Source of the DNA: Pseudomonas typographi | Lineage (GTDB): Bacteria > Pseudomonadota > Gammaproteobacteria > Pseudomonadales > Pseudomonadaceae | Direction: 5' to 3' | Assembly (NCBI RefSeq): GCF_014694385.1 | Contig: NZ_JAAOCA010000017.1 | Location: 59,862-123,861 of the forward strand | DNA: 64,000 nucleotides | The notes under the pieces: generated by a model | Databases searched by the model: none | Told to the model about the DNA's origin: nothing | The model's input: only the letters and a program-made list of their open reading frames with translations | Program-made: the position numbers and the translations under genes | Part shown: positions 43,279 through 53,632 of the stretch, in pieces | Layout of the letters: each line of letters opens with the position of its first letter | How positions within the stretch are numbered: position 1 is the stretch's first letter

Positions 43279-45590
43279 CAGCGTTTCTTCAGTTGTTTAG
43301 CATTGGCGAACAAGGCGGCCATCGCCCCGCTGGGCGGTGCCTTGGCCTCGTGCTTGCGCGGCTGGGCAGCACGGGGCGCCGCCGCCGGGCGCGAACCACG
43401 GGGGCCTTCGGTTTTCTCACCGGGGGTGTCACCCATGCGCATCGACAGCCCCACGCGTTTACGCGGGATATCCACTTCCATCACCTTGACCTTCACCACG
43501 TCACCGGCCTTGACCGCTTCGCGCGGGTCTTTCACGAACTTCTCGCTTAGCGCCGAAATATGCACCAAGCCGTCCTGGTGCACGCCGATATCGACGAACG
43601 CACCGAAGTTGGTAACGTTGGTGACCACCCCTTCGAGCACCATACCCGGTTGCAGGTCAGCCAGGCTTTCCACGCCTTCCTGGAACTCGGCGGTCTTGAA
43701 TTCCGGGCGCGGGTCGCGGCCGGGTTTGTCGAGTTCCTGGAGTATGTCGGTCACGGTGGGCAGGCCGAACGTGTCGTCGGTGAATTTTTTCGGGTCCAGG
43801 CGTTTGAGAAAGCCGCTGTCGCCGATCAGCGAGCGCACGTCACGGCCAGTGTCTTGGGCGATACGCTGCACCAGCGGGTAAGCTTCGGGGTGAACGGCAG
43901 AGGCGTCCAGCGGGTTGTCACCGCTCATCACCCGCAAAAAGCCTGCGGCTTGCTCGAAGGTTTTTTCGCCCAGCCGGCTGACTTTTTTCAGCTCATCGCG
44001 GGTGCGGAAGGCGCCGTTGGCGTCGCGATGGGTGACGATGTTCTGCGCAAGGGTCGCATTCAGCCCGGAGATACGCGTCAGCAGCGCCACCGACGCGGTG
44101 TTCACGTCTACCCCCACGGCGTTCACGCAGTCTTCTACCACCGCGTCGAGGCTGCGCGCCAGTTGCAGTTGCGACACATCGTGTTGGTACTGGCCCACGC
44201 CGATGGATTTGGGGTCGATCTTCACCAACTCCGCCAGCGGGTCTTGCAGGCGCCGTGCAATCGACACCGCACCCCGTAATGTTACGTCCAGGTCGGGAAA
44301 TTCCCGGGCTGCCAGCTCCGATGCCGAATAAACCGAGGCGCCCGCCTCAGACACCACCACCTTGGTCATTTTCAGGCCAGGGTATTTTTTGATCAGTTCC
44401 ATCGCCAGCTTGTCGGTTTCGCGGCTGGCGGTGCCGTTGCCGATGGCGATCAGGTCGACCGCATGCTTGGCGCACAACGCGGCGAGCACGGCGATGGTCT
44501 GGTCCCATTGGTTCTTCGGCGCATGGGGGTATACGGTGGCGGTGTCGAGCACTTTACCGGTCGCATCGACCACCGCCACCTTGCAGCCGGTGCGCAGGCC
44601 CGGGTCCAGCCCGAGCGTGGCATGCGGGCCGGCCGGGGCGGCCAGCAGCAGGTCATTGAGGTTGCGCGCGAACACGCTGATCGCCTCGCCCTCGGCGCCT
44701 TCGCGCAGTTCGCCGAACAGGTCGTTTTCAAGGCTGGTGTAAAGCTTGACCTTCCATGTCCAGCGCACCACTTCGGCCAGCCATTTGTCGGCGGGGCGGT
44801 TTTGGTTCTTGAGTCCGAAGCGCTCGGCGATCATCAGTTCGCATGGGTGCAGGGTACCGGGCTGTTCGTCGCCCACTTTGAGCACAGCGCTCAACACACC
44901 CTCGTTGCGCCCCCGGAAGATCGCCAGTGCGCGGTGCGACGGCATGCTCTTGAGCGCTTCGTCGTGTTCGAAGTAATCGCGGAACTTGGCCCCCTCGACC
45001 TCTTTGCCGGCGACCAGGCGCGCGCTCAGCGTGGCTTCCTGCTTGAGGAAACCCCGTAGTTTCTCCAGCAACGTGGCGTCTTCGGCGAAGCGCTCCATCA
45101 AGATGTACTTGGCGCCTTCGAGCACCGCCTTGGTATCGGCGAAGCCTTTTTCAGCGTCTACGAACCGCGCCGCTTCTTGCTCCGGGGCCAGCATGGGGTC
45201 GCCCAGCAAGCCGTCGGCCAGCTCGCCGAGGCCGGCCTCCAGGGCGATTTGGCCCTTGGTGCGGCGTTTTTGCTTATACGGCAGGTAGAGGTCTTCGAGG
45301 CGGGTCTTGGTCTCGGCCAGTTTGATTTCGCGGGCCAACTCCGGGGTCAGCTTGCCTTGCTCTTCGATGCTGGCCAGGATGCTGGCACGGCGTTCATCGA
45401 GCTCGCGCAGGTAGCGCAAGCGCTCTTCGAGGTGGCGTAACTGGGTGTCATCGAGGCTGCCGGTGACTTCTTTGCGGTAACGCGCGATGAAAGGCACCGT
45501 GGAACCTTCGTCGAGTAGGGCCACCGCCGCTTCGACCTGCTGGGGGCGAACGCCGAGTTCCTCGGCGATGCGGCTGTTGATGCTTTCCAT
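43278..45590 (-). CDS. tex: Tex, S1-domain transcription accessory protein
   Basis: Protein of 770 residues starting [20 protein letters not shown]. Tex_N helical region, YqgF-like RNase H fold with [20 protein letters not shown] (about 327), HhH region with [24 protein letters not shown] and a C-terminal S1 domain with [26 protein letters not shown] (about 655), then a Lys/Ala/Pro tail. It binds nucleic acid and affects transcription and virulence genes in several bacteria. A longer upstream frame (to 45677) lacks homology. Convincing -10 TATAAT lies upstream. Confidence 0.95.
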   Translation of the reverse strand: MESINSRIAEELGVRPQQVEAAVALLDEGSTVPFIARYRKEVTGSLDDTQLRHLEERLRYLRELDERRASILASIEEQGKLTPELAREIKLAETKTRLEDLYLPYKQKRRTKGQIALEAGLGELADGLLGDPMLAPEQEAARFVDAEKGFADTKAVLEGAKYILMERFAEDATLLEKLRGFLKQEATLSARLVAGKEVEGAKFRDYFEHDEALKSMPSHRALAIFRGRNEGVLSAVLKVGDEQPGTLHPCELMIAERFGLKNQNRPADKWLAEVVRWTWKVKLYTSLENDLFGELREGAEGEAISVFARNLNDLLLAAPAGPHATLGLDPGLRTGCKVAVVDATGKVLDTATVYPHAPKNQWDQTIAVLAALCAKHAVDLIAIGNGTASRETDKLAMELIKKYPGLKMTKVVVSEAGASVYSASELAAREFPDLDVTLRGAVSIARRLQDPLAELVKIDPKSIGVGQYQHDVSQLQLARSLDAVVEDCVNAVGVDVNTASVALLTRISGLNATLAQNIVTHRDANGAFRTRDELKKVSRLGEKTFEQAAGFLRVMSGDNPLDASAVHPEAYPLVQRIAQDTGRDVRSLIGDSGFLKRLDPKKFTDDTFGLPTVTDILQELDKPGRDPRPEFKTAEFQEGVESLADLQPGMVLEGVVTNVTNFGAFVDIGVHQDGLVHISALSEKFVKDPREAVKAGDVVKVKVMEVDIPRKRVGLSMRMGDTPGEKTEGPRGSRPAAAPRAAQPRKHEAKAPPSGAMAALFANAKQLKKR

Positions 45591-45675
45591 AAAACCACCT
45601 GCAAACGTTTGGGGCCGGGCCATGAAGCGGCCTGGCAGGCACATTCCGGGCGCTGCCCGAGCTCGAAAAGGCCGC

Positions 45676-45706
45676 ATTATAACCAGCCGAACGCTGTGTG
45701 GGTCAG
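45676..45706 (-). promoter_or_regulatory. Candidate tex promoter
   Basis: On the minus strand TATAAT (45681-45676), a perfect -10, is preceded by CTGACC (45706-45701, 4/6 to the -35) with a 19-base spacer. The predicted start is about 80 bases before the tex ATG. Confidence 0.5.
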
Positions 45707-45829
45707 ACGTGTGGGCGAACGTGCTGAGCGGGCGGGCTGCCGAGCGGTGAAAAATCTGCTAACAATGCTTGCAGCACGGGCATGAGCGAGCAGGTCATAA
45801 TACGCCCCGCCCCTAACCAGGAGTTTTTC

Positions 45830-46570
45830 ATGAGTAGCACTGCCTCAACACCTGAAGGCGAAAAAATTCTTATCGTCGATGACGACCCGGGGTTGAGCCG
45901 CCTGCTGGAGCGTTTCTTCGTAAGCAAGGGGTATCGCGCGCGCGCCGTCCCCAATGCCGAGCAAATGGACCGCCTGCTGGGCCGTGAAGTATTCAACCTC
46001 GTGGTGCTCGACCTCATGCTGCCAGGCGAAGACGGCCTGTCCGCTTGCCGTCGGCTGCGCGCGGCCAACAACCAGGTACCGATCATCATGCTCACCGCCA
46101 AGGGCGACGAGTTGAGCCGTATCCGGGGCCTGGAACTCGGCGCGGACGACTACCTGGCCAAGCCTTTCAACCCCGACGAGTTGATGGCGCGGGTCAAAGC
46201 CGTGCTGCGCCGCCAGCAAGTGCCGGTGCCAGGGGCACCGGGCAGCACGGATGAAGTCGTGACCTTCGGTGATTATGAGCTGTCGCTGGCCACCCGCGAG
46301 CTTACCCGCGGCGACAAGAAGCACATGCTGACCACCGGGGAATTCGCCGTGCTCAAGGCACTGGTGATGCACGCCCGCGAGCCGCTCACCCGTGACAAGC
46401 TGATGAGCCTGGCGCGTGGCCGGGAGTGGGACGCCCTGGAGCGCTCCATCGATGTGCAGATTTCCCGCTTGCGGCGCATGATCGAACCCGATCCGGCCAA
46501 GCCGCGCTACATTCAAACAGTATGGGGTGTGGGCTATGTATTCGTGCCGGACGGCAACGCCGGCAAGTAA
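45830..46570 (+). CDS. ompR: OmpR response regulator
   Basis: Protein of 246 residues. Receiver: KILIVDDDPGLSRLLERF, phospho-acceptor Asp in VVLDLMLPGEDG (about 61), and the LTAKGDE and DYLAKPFNP switch residues. The winged-helix DNA-binding domain (about 145-240) ends RYIQTVWGVGYVFVPDG. It pairs with the EnvZ kinase downstream and typically controls porins under osmotic and envelope cues. The ATG at 45830 has AGGAG 7 bases upstream. A strong hairpin terminator separates it from envZ. Confidence 0.95.
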   Translation: MSSTASTPEGEKILIVDDDPGLSRLLERFFVSKGYRARAVPNAEQMDRLLGREVFNLVVLDLMLPGEDGLSACRRLRAANNQVPIIMLTAKGDELSRIRGLELGADDYLAKPFNPDELMARVKAVLRRQQVPVPGAPGSTDEVVTFGDYELSLATRELTRGDKKHMLTTGEFAVLKALVMHAREPLTRDKLMSLARGREWDALERSIDVQISRLRRMIEPDPAKPRYIQTVWGVGYVFVPDGNAGK

Positions 46571-46588
46571 GTGTTCAGGGCGGCACGT

Positions 46589-46636
46589 GACCTGCCCGTC
46601 GTCGGCCATTGTGCCAGCGACGGGCAGGTCGTTTTT
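46589..46636 (+). terminator. Intrinsic terminator between ompR and envZ
   Basis: GACCTGCCCGTCG (46589-46601) pairs perfectly over 13 bp with CGACGGGCAGGTC (46618-46630), loop 16 bases, followed by GTTTTTG. It starts 19 bases after the ompR stop and ends 25 bases before the envZ ATG. It should reduce envZ transcription relative to ompR unless read through or unless envZ has its own promoter. Confidence 0.8.
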
Positions 46637-46660
46637 GCGCCCACCATTTGATGACCCTTT

Positions 46661-47971
46661 ATGAAAGCGCCGCTCTGGTTCCCCCAAAGCTTCTTTGCCC
46701 GCACCCTGTGGCTGGTGCTGATCGCCGTTCTGTTTTCCAAGGCCTTGACGCTTGTCTACCTCTTGATGAATGAAGACGTGCTGGTCGACCGCCAATACAG
46801 CCACGGTGTGGGCCTGACCCTTCGCGCGTACTGGGCGGCGGACGAAGCGAACCGTGAAAAAATCGCCTCGGCGGCTGGGCTTATTCGGGTAGCCGGCAAC
46901 GCTGTGCCACAGGGCGAGCAGCACTGGCCCTACAGCGAAATCTACCAGCGCCAGATGCAGGCCGAGTTGGGCGAAGATACCGAAGTGCGCCTGCGGGTGC
47001 ATGTGCCCCCGGCGTTATGGGTGCGCGCGCCGAGCCTGGGCCCCGATTGGATGAAGGTGCCGTTGTATCCGCACCCACTGCGTGGGCAAAAAATCTGGAG
47101 TGTGTTGGGGTGGTTCCTGGCCATCGGCGTGCTGTCCACGCTGTCGGCCTGGATATTCGTAAGCCAACTGATCCACCCGCTCAAACTATTGGTCACCGCC
47201 GCACGCGAGCTGGGCAAGGGCCGCAGTGTGCGCTTGCCTACCAGCGACCAGCCCAGCGAAATGCTCGAGGTATACAGCGCCTTCAACCAGATGGCCGAAG
47301 ACGTCGAGCAGGCCGGGCGCGAGCGTGAACTGATGCTGGCGGGGGTATCGCACGACCTGCGCACACCACTGACCCGTTTGCGCCTGTCGCTCGCGCTGAT
47401 CGGCAGCCAAAACGAATTCACCGATGACATGGTGCGCGATATCGAAGACATGGACGCGATTCTCGATCAGTTCATGGCGTTCATGCGTGATGGCCGCGAC
47501 GAAACCCTCGATGAAGCAGACCTGGGCGCCTTGGTACGGGAAACCGTCGCGCCGTTCAACCAGGCCAAGCAACAGGTGGCGTTGGTACTCGAGCCGATGC
47601 CGCCGGTGCCGCTGCGGCGGGTGGCGATCAAACGCCTGCTCACCAACCTGATCGACAATGCCCTGTATCACGGCGGCGAGGCGGTAGAAGTGCACGCGCA
47701 TGTGGCAGGCGACTCCGGCGCCCCCTATGTGGTGCTCAGCGTACTTGACCGGGGCGAGGGCTTGGCCGACGAGGAGTTGCAAAGCATCTTCAACCCCTTT
47801 ACCCGTGGCGACCGTGCGCGCAGCAAGGGAACCGGGCTCGGGCTTGCGATCGTCAAGCGCATTGCCGCCATGCATGGCGGCAATGTGGAACTGCGCAACC
47901 GCGAGGGCGGGGGCTTGGAGGCGCGGGTGCGCTTACCCTTGACGCTGATGCTGCCGCGGGATGCGATATAG
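46661..47971 (+). CDS. envZ: EnvZ sensor histidine kinase
   Basis: Protein of 436 residues. TM1 is about 12-35, with a periplasmic domain to about 145 and TM2 about 147-168 (VLGWFLAIGVLSTLSAWIFV). HAMP includes LLVTAARELGKGRSVRLPTS, the H-box AGVSHDLRTPLTRLRL (His about 230), the N-box LLTNLIDNALYHGG and the G-box GTGLGLAIVKRIAAMHGG. It phosphorylates and dephosphorylates OmpR. Convergent with rimK. Confidence 0.95.
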   Translation: MKAPLWFPQSFFARTLWLVLIAVLFSKALTLVYLLMNEDVLVDRQYSHGVGLTLRAYWAADEANREKIASAAGLIRVAGNAVPQGEQHWPYSEIYQRQMQAELGEDTEVRLRVHVPPALWVRAPSLGPDWMKVPLYPHPLRGQKIWSVLGWFLAIGVLSTLSAWIFVSQLIHPLKLLVTAARELGKGRSVRLPTSDQPSEMLEVYSAFNQMAEDVEQAGRERELMLAGVSHDLRTPLTRLRLSLALIGSQNEFTDDMVRDIEDMDAILDQFMAFMRDGRDETLDEADLGALVRETVAPFNQAKQQVALVLEPMPPVPLRRVAIKRLLTNLIDNALYHGGEAVEVHAHVAGDSGAPYVVLSVLDRGEGLADEELQSIFNPFTRGDRARSKGTGLGLAIVKRIAAMHGGNVELRNREGGGLEARVRLPLTLMLPRDAI

Positions 47972-48002
47972 CCGCTGCCTCAGGCGTGCAGCCGGGTTGC
48001 CG

Positions 48003-48908
48003 TTACCCCTTGCCCTTGGTACGCGTAAGGTTTGGCCCGCTGTTCTTCTCAAGGTGTTCGATGATGATCGAGGCAACGTTCTTGCCGGTGGTTTCTTCGA
48101 TGCCTTCCAGGCCTGGTGAGGAATTCACCTCCATCACCAGCGCGCCATGATTGGAGCGCAGGATATCCACCCCGGCCACCGACAAGCCCATCACTTTGGC
48201 CGCACGGATGGCGGTAACGCGCTCTTCGGGGGTGATTTTGATCAGGCTGGCGGTGCCGCCGCGGTGCAGGTTGGAGCGGAACTCGCCGGGCTTGGCCTGG
48301 CGCTTCATGGCCGCGATGACTTTGTCACCCACTACGAAGCAGCGGATGTCCGCACCGCCAGCCTCCTTGATGTATTCCTGCACCATGATGTTTTGCTTCA
48401 GGCCCATGAACGCCTCGATTACCGATTCGGCCGCCTTGGTGGTTTCGCACAGCACCACGCCGATGCCCTGGGTGCCTTCGAGCACCTTGATTACCAACGG
48501 TGCGCCATTGACCATGCGGATCAGGTCCGGGATGTCGTCCGGGGAATGGGCGAAGCCGGTGACCGGCAGGCCCAAGCCCCGCCGCGAGAGCAGTTGCAGC
48601 GAGCGCAGCTTGTCGCGTGAGCGGGCGATGGCCACTGATTCGTTCAGCGGATACACGCCCATCATCTCGAATTGGCGCAGCACGGCGCAGCCGTAAAACG
48701 TGACAGACGCGCCGATACGCGGGATGACCGCATCGAACCCCGCCAACGGTTTGCCGCGGTAGTGGATTTGCGGGTTGTGGCTGGCGATGTTCATGTAGGC
48801 GCGCAGCGTATCGACCACGACCATTTCGTGACCGCGTTGCTCGCCGGCTTCGACCAGGCGGCGTGTGGAATACAGACGCGGGTTTCGCGAAAGTACGGCT
48901 ATCTTCAT
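48003..48908 (-). CDS. rimK: RimK, ribosomal protein S6 glutamate ligase
   Basis: Protein of 301 residues, the E. coli length. ATP-grasp enzyme: [41 protein letters not shown] (ATP loop, about 137-156), [21 protein letters not shown] and the metal ligands in [25 protein letters not shown]. It adds Glu residues to the S6 C-terminus; in P. fluorescens this remodels the ribosome and rhizosphere adaptation. It overlaps rimB by ATGA. Confidence 0.93.
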   Translation of the reverse strand: MKIAVLSRNPRLYSTRRLVEAGEQRGHEMVVVDTLRAYMNIASHNPQIHYRGKPLAGFDAVIPRIGASVTFYGCAVLRQFEMMGVYPLNESVAIARSRDKLRSLQLLSRRGLGLPVTGFAHSPDDIPDLIRMVNGAPLVIKVLEGTQGIGVVLCETTKAAESVIEAFMGLKQNIMVQEYIKEAGGADIRCFVVGDKVIAAMKRQAKPGEFRSNLHRGGTASLIKITPEERVTAIRAAKVMGLSVAGVDILRSNHGALVMEVNSSPGLEGIEETTGKNVASIIIEHLEKNSGPNLTRTKGKG

Positions 48909-49387
48909 GCAACACCTGTGGTGGAGGGTATGGTTACCGGAAACTCCGGCTTGTTTTGTACATACGTGGCGCCCGGGTCTACCACCCATTGGCCGGCCAC
49001 CAGGGCCTTGGAGCCGAGCAGCAGGCGATAGCGCATGGCCTTGCGGCAGGCGAGGGTGAATTCCACGTGCCAAACCCGGCCGCCTAGCGCCAAGGGCGTG
49101 CAGATGGTGTAGCGCACTTGGGCATGGCCGTTGGAGCTCTTGATGGTTTTCATCGCTACCAGCGGCGCCTCGCAGCGGCGGTGGCGCAACTGCACCACCG
49201 AGCCCAGGTGGGCGTTGAAGCGCACCCAACCTTCGCCATTGCGCTCGAACGGTTCGATTTCCGTGGCATGCAGGCTGGAGGTACTGGCGCCGGTATCGAT
49301 TTTGGCCCGTAGGCCGGCGACACCCAACTCGGGTAGCGCCACCCATTCGCGAAGGCCGATCACTGAAAGGTGGTCGAAGGTTTTCAA
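48905..49387 (-). CDS. rimB: RimB, retropepsin-like protease partner of RimK
   Basis: Protein of 160 residues if it starts at TTG 49387 ([14 protein letters not shown] follows). Retropepsin-like motif [17 protein letters not shown] (catalytic Asp in DTGAS). The later [14 protein letters not shown] matches the ATP-dependent zinc protease-like family. RimB lies with rimK and modulates RimK activity in P. fluorescens. An in-frame ATG at 49516 would add 43 residues with no family resemblance and would crowd the divergent hslR start. The TTG has only a weak SD, so the start is uncertain. Confidence 0.85.
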   Translation of the reverse strand: MKTFDHLSVIGLREWVALPELGVAGLRAKIDTGASTSSLHATEIEPFERNGEGWVRFNAHLGSVVQLRHRRCEAPLVAMKTIKSSNGHAQVRYTICTPLALGGRVWHVEFTLACRKAMRYRLLLGSKALVAGQWVVDPGATYVQNKPEFPVTIPSTTGVA

Positions 49388-49567
49388 TGCGTTCAGTTGC
49401 CTAAGGGTTGAAATTGGCAAGGGCGATACTTGCACAGGGTAGACCGCGCGCAGATACGTTTGGCTGCGTCGCCGTAACTGGGCTGAACTGTAAACGTAAC
49501 CTGGGTGTGATTGCATCCACCGGCGAGGGTAGTAGAGTGCGGTTATGTTTCAAGATGAGGTGTCGCT

Positions 49568-49963
49568 GTGCCCAACCTAGTTGCAGAAGATGACAAGGTC
49601 CGCCTGGATAAATGGCTATGGGCGGCAAGGTTCTACAAAACCCGCGCGCTGGCCAAGGCCGCGATAGAAAGCGGTAAGGTCCACCACCGCGGCGAGCGCT
49701 GCAAGCCCAGCAAAGAGCCGCGCATTGGCGACGAGTATCAGGTCCGCGCAGGCTTTGACCAGCGCACGGTGGTGGTCAAGGCATTGTCGGCGGTACGCCG
49801 GGGCGCACCGCAGGCCCAGGCGCTGTATGAAGAAACCGCCAGCAGCGTGGCCCGCCGCGAGCAAGCGGCGGCCCTGCGCAAGGCCGGCGCCGTCGGTATC
49901 GAAACCGACGGCCGGCCCACCAAGAAGCAGCGCCGCCAGTTGCTCGGGCTGCACCGCGGCTAG
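49568..49963 (+). CDS. hslR: Hsp15 (HslR), S4-domain ribosome rescue protein
   Basis: Protein of 131 residues starting at GTG 49568 with GAGG 8 bases upstream. The S4 RNA-binding domain RLDKWLWAARFYKTRALAKAAIESGKV (about 12-38) is followed by a basic C-terminal tail (TKKQRRQLLGLHRG). Hsp15 binds 50S subunits that carry a nascent chain after dissociation. hslR lies near hslO (Hsp33) as in other gammaproteobacteria, here with a phosphatase gene between them. Confidence 0.92.
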   Translation: MPNLVAEDDKVRLDKWLWAARFYKTRALAKAAIESGKVHHRGERCKPSKEPRIGDEYQVRAGFDQRTVVVKALSAVRRGAPQAQALYEETASSVARREQAAALRKAGAVGIETDGRPTKKQRRQLLGLHRG

Positions 49964-49973
49964 CCGCCTTCGC

Positions 49974-50771
49974 TCAGGCGCTGACCACGCTGAGGCGGTT
50001 GATCAACGGCACCCGTTGCAATAGCCGAAACACGGGTGCTGTTACGCGCGTCAGCCACTGGCTGGCATGGGCCACGAACGGTGTGTAATACCCCCAACCC
50101 AACGCCAGCAGGGCCATCAACAAGCCGCCGATGTAGTCGTCCTGTGCCCAGTGCGCGCCGGCGACCAACCGCGGCATGCTGAACAGCACGGCCAAGGCCC
50201 AGGCCACGACCACCGGCCCAGCTCGCCGGGCCGAAACGCTGATGTACATGGCCCAAATCAACAGCACCGAGGCATGGTCGCCGGGGAAGCTGTTGCTTGA
50301 TTGGTCCTTGAGTTGCCAGGTTTTGTCCAAGTGCGGGTACCAGTCGCTCAGGTGCACCGCATCGGGCACCATCATCGACACGCTGTCATGCTGCCAGCCC
50401 AGGCCGTCGCACAGTTTGGAAAACAGTGTGCGCACCGCCACCAGCAGCAATAGCACCGCTACGAAGCCCCAAAACCCCTGGCGAAGCTGCGCAGCTTCGA
50501 ACGCCCAGCCACCTCGGATCAATAAAAACAGTAGAATGAGGCCTACCACCGCGTCGAAGGGGCGCAGGCTGCCCGCGGTCCAGATGTACCGCCACGCGGC
50601 ATTGCTGGCCAAGGGTTGGTTCAGCAAGCGGTAGAAACCTTCGTCAAAGGCTGCCATAAGGTTGTGTGTTGTGGGCCATAGCCACAAACACAGCAGCGCC
50701 AAGGCAGCAATGTTGCAGAAAATAAGACCGCTGGCGTTCCACCTTGCTTGGAACGGTCCCGGTTTGTTCAT
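49974..50771 (-). CDS. PAP2-family membrane phosphatase
   Basis: Protein of 265 residues with about six membrane helices. The phosphatase motifs are LKDQSSNSFPGDHASVLL (about 160-177) and RLVAGAHWAQDDYIGGLL (about 206-223). It probably dephosphorylates a lipid pyrophosphate or phosphatidate at the periplasmic face. GAGG 7 bases before ATG 50771 supports this start over 50798. Convergent with hslR (10-base gap), divergent from hslO. Confidence 0.87.
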   Translation of the reverse strand: MNKPGPFQARWNASGLIFCNIAALALLCLWLWPTTHNLMAAFDEGFYRLLNQPLASNAAWRYIWTAGSLRPFDAVVGLILLFLLIRGGWAFEAAQLRQGFWGFVAVLLLLVAVRTLFSKLCDGLGWQHDSVSMMVPDAVHLSDWYPHLDKTWQLKDQSSNSFPGDHASVLLIWAMYISVSARRAGPVVVAWALAVLFSMPRLVAGAHWAQDDYIGGLLMALLALGWGYYTPFVAHASQWLTRVTAPVFRLLQRVPLINRLSVVSA

Positions 50772-50879
50772 AAGATACCTCTGTGGTGGCAGTTTCAAGC
50801 GGCACGCTGATAGGCCGCCAAGCAGTGTTTTTATTTCTATTGGTATCTATTTTGTCATCTTTTTACGATTCCAGAACCT

Positions 50880-51782
50880 ATGTCACATTCTTTGCCTTCT
50901 GACTTTTCCCAACGTTTCATCTTCGACAACGCCGACGTGCGTGGCGAGCTGGTGGAACTGGCTGGTAGCTATGCCGAAGTGCTGGCGCGCCACCCGTACC
51001 CCGAGCCGGTCGCGCGCTTGTTGGGCGAGTTCATGGCCGCGGCGGCGCTGCTGGTGGGCACGCTCAAGTTCGACGGGCTGCTGGTGCTACAGGCGCGCTC
51101 CGACGGGCCGATACCGCTGCTGATGATAGAGTGCTCCAGCGAACGCGAAATCCGCGGGTTGGCGCGCTATAACGGCGAGCAACTGGCGGGCGCTACGCAG
51201 TTGGGCGAGTTGATGCCCGGCGGCACCCTGGCAATGACCATAGACCCGCGCCGGGGCAAGCGTTACCAAGGCATCGTCGAGCTCGATGGGCAAACCCTTG
51301 CCGAGTGCTTCGATAACTACTTTTCGCAATCGGAACAGTTGGGCACCCGTTTCTGGCTGCAGGCCGATGGCGAGCAAGCCCGTGGTTTGCTGCTACAACA
51401 GTTGCCGGCCGAGCAACAGCGCGACGATGATGAGCGCGCGAACCACTGGCAGCATGTGCTGGCATTGGCCGAAACGCTCACCGGCGCGGAACTGCTGGGC
51501 CTGGACAACGAAACCCTGTTGCACCGGCTGTATCACGAAGAGGCTGTGCGCCTGTTCGAAGAGCAGCCGCTGCATTTTCAGTGCAGTTGCTCGCGGGAGC
51601 GCTCCGCGCGGGCGTTGGCCAGCCTCGGTGAGGAAGATGCGTTGCGGTTGGTCGAAGAGCAGGGCGGCCAGGTCGAAATCGACTGCCAGTTCTGCAACGA
51701 ACGTTATCTTTATGATCAGAATGATGTAGCGCAACTGTTTGCCGGAGGTGGGGTCGAAGCTCCGTCAGAGACCCGTCACTGA
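50880..51782 (+). CDS. hslO: Redox-regulated chaperone Hsp33
   Basis: Protein of 300 residues. N-terminal [31 protein letters not shown] and [15 protein letters not shown]. The zinc/disulfide switch region has CSCS (about 235) and CQFC (about 266), four Cys that release Zn and form disulfides under oxidative stress, activating holdase function. The ATG is preceded by a markedly AT-rich stretch (50815-50870). Confidence 0.95.
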   Translation: MSHSLPSDFSQRFIFDNADVRGELVELAGSYAEVLARHPYPEPVARLLGEFMAAAALLVGTLKFDGLLVLQARSDGPIPLLMIECSSEREIRGLARYNGEQLAGATQLGELMPGGTLAMTIDPRRGKRYQGIVELDGQTLAECFDNYFSQSEQLGTRFWLQADGEQARGLLLQQLPAEQQRDDDERANHWQHVLALAETLTGAELLGLDNETLLHRLYHEEAVRLFEEQPLHFQCSCSRERSARALASLGEEDALRLVEEQGGQVEIDCQFCNERYLYDQNDVAQLFAGGGVEAPSETRH

Positions 51783-51870
51783 AGCGTTTTACCACTGCCA
51801 AGTGAGCGTGAAAGCGCCGGAATAGCGCCATTGTCGACCGGAGGGCTCTACTTTTCTCGGGCGTTTCTGG

Positions 51871-51876
51871 CATAAT
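51871..51876 (+). promoter_or_regulatory. Candidate -10 of pckA
   Basis: CATAAT, 85 bases before the pckA ATG. No clear -35 is seen. The predicted start near 51883 would put the 51893-51919 inverted repeat in the transcribed leader. Confidence 0.35.
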
Positions 51877-51892
51877 CCGGCCCATTTTCAGC

Positions 51893-51919
51893 TGTAGTAG
51901 GTTTGTATTTTCTACTACA
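51893..51919. promoter_or_regulatory. Inverted repeat TGTAGTAG-N11-CTACTACA in pckA leader
   Basis: Perfect 8+8 inverted repeat, 43 bases before the pckA ATG and about 10 bases after the predicted start. The outer TGTAGT...ACTACA halves resemble RpiR-type operators of Pseudomonas carbon metabolism. RccR is reported to control pckA, so this is a candidate roadblock operator. It could also act as an mRNA hairpin. Confidence 0.55.
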
Positions 51920-51961
51920 AAACGTTTGAAACACTCGGCCCGAGCGCCGACGGGGATTCAC

Positions 51962-53506
51962 ATGACGCAAGCCAAAAACGCCGTGTATACCGACATCAGC
52001 ACCGCTCAACTGGTTGAAGAAGCCATTCGCCGTGGTGAAGGTGAGCTTGCCGCCAATGGCTCGCTGGTTGTGAAGACAGGCCATCGTACCGGCCGTTCGC
52101 CGGTCGATCGCTTTATCGTTGAAGAAGCTTCCAGCGAGGATCAAATCGCTTGGGGCCCGATCAACCGTAAGTTCCCGGCCGACAAGTTCGCTGCCCTGTG
52201 GGCCCGTGTCGAAGCCTATGTCGGCGAGCGTGACCATTTCGTTTCCCACGTCCACGTAGGTTCTGACGAACAGCACTACCTGGCCGTGCAGATGACCACC
52301 GAAACCGCCTGGCATAACCTGTTCGGCCGTTGCCTGTTCATCAACCCCGAGCACTACAACCCGTCGGGCAAGGCGCAATGGCAGATCCTCAACGCGCCGT
52401 GGTTCGTGTGCGAGCCGGAGCGCGATGGCACCCATTCCGACGGTTGCGTGATCATCAACTTCGCCGCCAAGAAGGTGCTGATCGCCGGCATGCGGTATGC
52501 CGGTGAAATGAAAAAAGCCATGTTCTCGGTGCAGAACTACCTGCTGCCAGCCGAAGGTGTGTTGCCGATGCATTGCGCCGCCAACATGGGCGAAGACGGT
52601 GACGTGACCCTGTTCTTCGGCTTGTCCGGCACCGGTAAAACCACCCTGTCGGCCGACGAAAGCCGTTACCTGATCGGTGACGACGAGCATGGTTGGGGCG
52701 ACGGTGTGGTGTTCAATATCGAAGGCGGTTGCTATGCCAAGTGCATCGACCTGACCGAGAAGAACGAGCCGGTGATCTGGAAGGCCATCCAGTTCGGTGC
52801 GGTGCTGGAGAACGTGGTACTCAACGCCGAAACCCGCCTACCCGATTACACCGACGACAGCCTGACCCAGAACAGCCGTGCCGCTTACCCGCGCGAGTTG
52901 ATCGAAAAGCGCGCGCCGAAGAACCTCGGCGGCGAGCCTAACGCGGTGATCTTCCTCACCTGTGACCTGACCGGCGTATTGCCGCCAGTGTCGATCCTCA
53001 GCGAAGAACAAGCCGCCTACCACTTTTTGTCGGGTTACACCGCGCTGGTGGGCTCCACCGAAATGGGTTCGGGCAGCGGCATCAAGTCGACCTTCTCCAC
53101 CTGCTTCGGCGCGCCGTTCTTCCCGCGCCCCGCCGGTGTGTACGCTGAGCTGCTAATCAAGCGTATCCGCCAGTTCGGCTCGAAGGTGTACCTGGTGAAC
53201 ACCGGCTGGACCGGCGGTGGCTACGGTGTGGGCAAGCGCTTCAGCATCCCCACCACTCGGGGGGTGATCGCGGCGATCCAAAGCGGCGCGCTGGTCGATG
53301 TGGCAACCGAGCACCTCGACATCGTGAACCTGGATGTGCCCACGGCGGTCCCGGGCGTCGATACTGGCCTGCTCAACCCGCGCAACACCTGGGCCGATGG
53401 CGCCTCCTACGATGAAGCCGCCAAAGGGTTGGCAAGCTTGTTCATCGAAAACTTCAAGAAATTCGAAGTTTCCGACGCCATCCGTAACGCCGGCCCCGCG
53501 CTGTAA
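51962..53506 (+). CDS. pckA: Phosphoenolpyruvate carboxykinase (ATP)
   Basis: Protein of 514 residues. Motifs: [13 protein letters not shown] (about 36-48), kinase-1a [17 protein letters not shown] (about 220), kinase-2/metal region [19 protein letters not shown] (about 244), and adenine/arginine loops [14 protein letters not shown]. It converts oxaloacetate plus ATP to PEP, the entry to gluconeogenesis. The ATG at 51962 has GGGGA upstream. It ends at a strong bidirectional terminator. Confidence 0.97.
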   Translation: MTQAKNAVYTDISTAQLVEEAIRRGEGELAANGSLVVKTGHRTGRSPVDRFIVEEASSEDQIAWGPINRKFPADKFAALWARVEAYVGERDHFVSHVHVGSDEQHYLAVQMTTETAWHNLFGRCLFINPEHYNPSGKAQWQILNAPWFVCEPERDGTHSDGCVIINFAAKKVLIAGMRYAGEMKKAMFSVQNYLLPAEGVLPMHCAANMGEDGDVTLFFGLSGTGKTTLSADESRYLIGDDEHGWGDGVVFNIEGGCYAKCIDLTEKNEPVIWKAIQFGAVLENVVLNAETRLPDYTDDSLTQNSRAAYPRELIEKRAPKNLGGEPNAVIFLTCDLTGVLPPVSILSEEQAAYHFLSGYTALVGSTEMGSGSGIKSTFSTCFGAPFFPRPAGVYAELLIKRIRQFGSKVYLVNTGWTGGGYGVGKRFSIPTTRGVIAAIQSGALVDVATEHLDIVNLDVPTAVPGVDTGLLNPRNTWADGASYDEAAKGLASLFIENFKKFEVSDAIRNAGPAL

Positions 53507-53566
53507 CGTGCCGTGGCATTGCCGCAAATGGGCTAAAAAGGGCGCTTAGCGCCTGAGCAACCCGTC

Positions 53567-53591
53567 AAAAAGCCGCCTTTGGCGGCTTTTT
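53567..53591. terminator. Bidirectional intrinsic terminator, pckA / Mo-oxidoreductase
   Basis: AAAAAGCCGCC-TTT-GGCGGCTTTTT: 11 paired bases, 3-base loop, T5 at the end on + and, read on the minus strand, T5 at its own 3' side. It lies 61 bases past the pckA stop and 42 bases past the stop of the convergent oxidoreductase gene, so it can serve both. Confidence 0.9.
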
Positions 53592-53632
53592 GCTGTTCGG
53601 GATTCTGGCGAATCCCTGAAGCACAATGCTAT

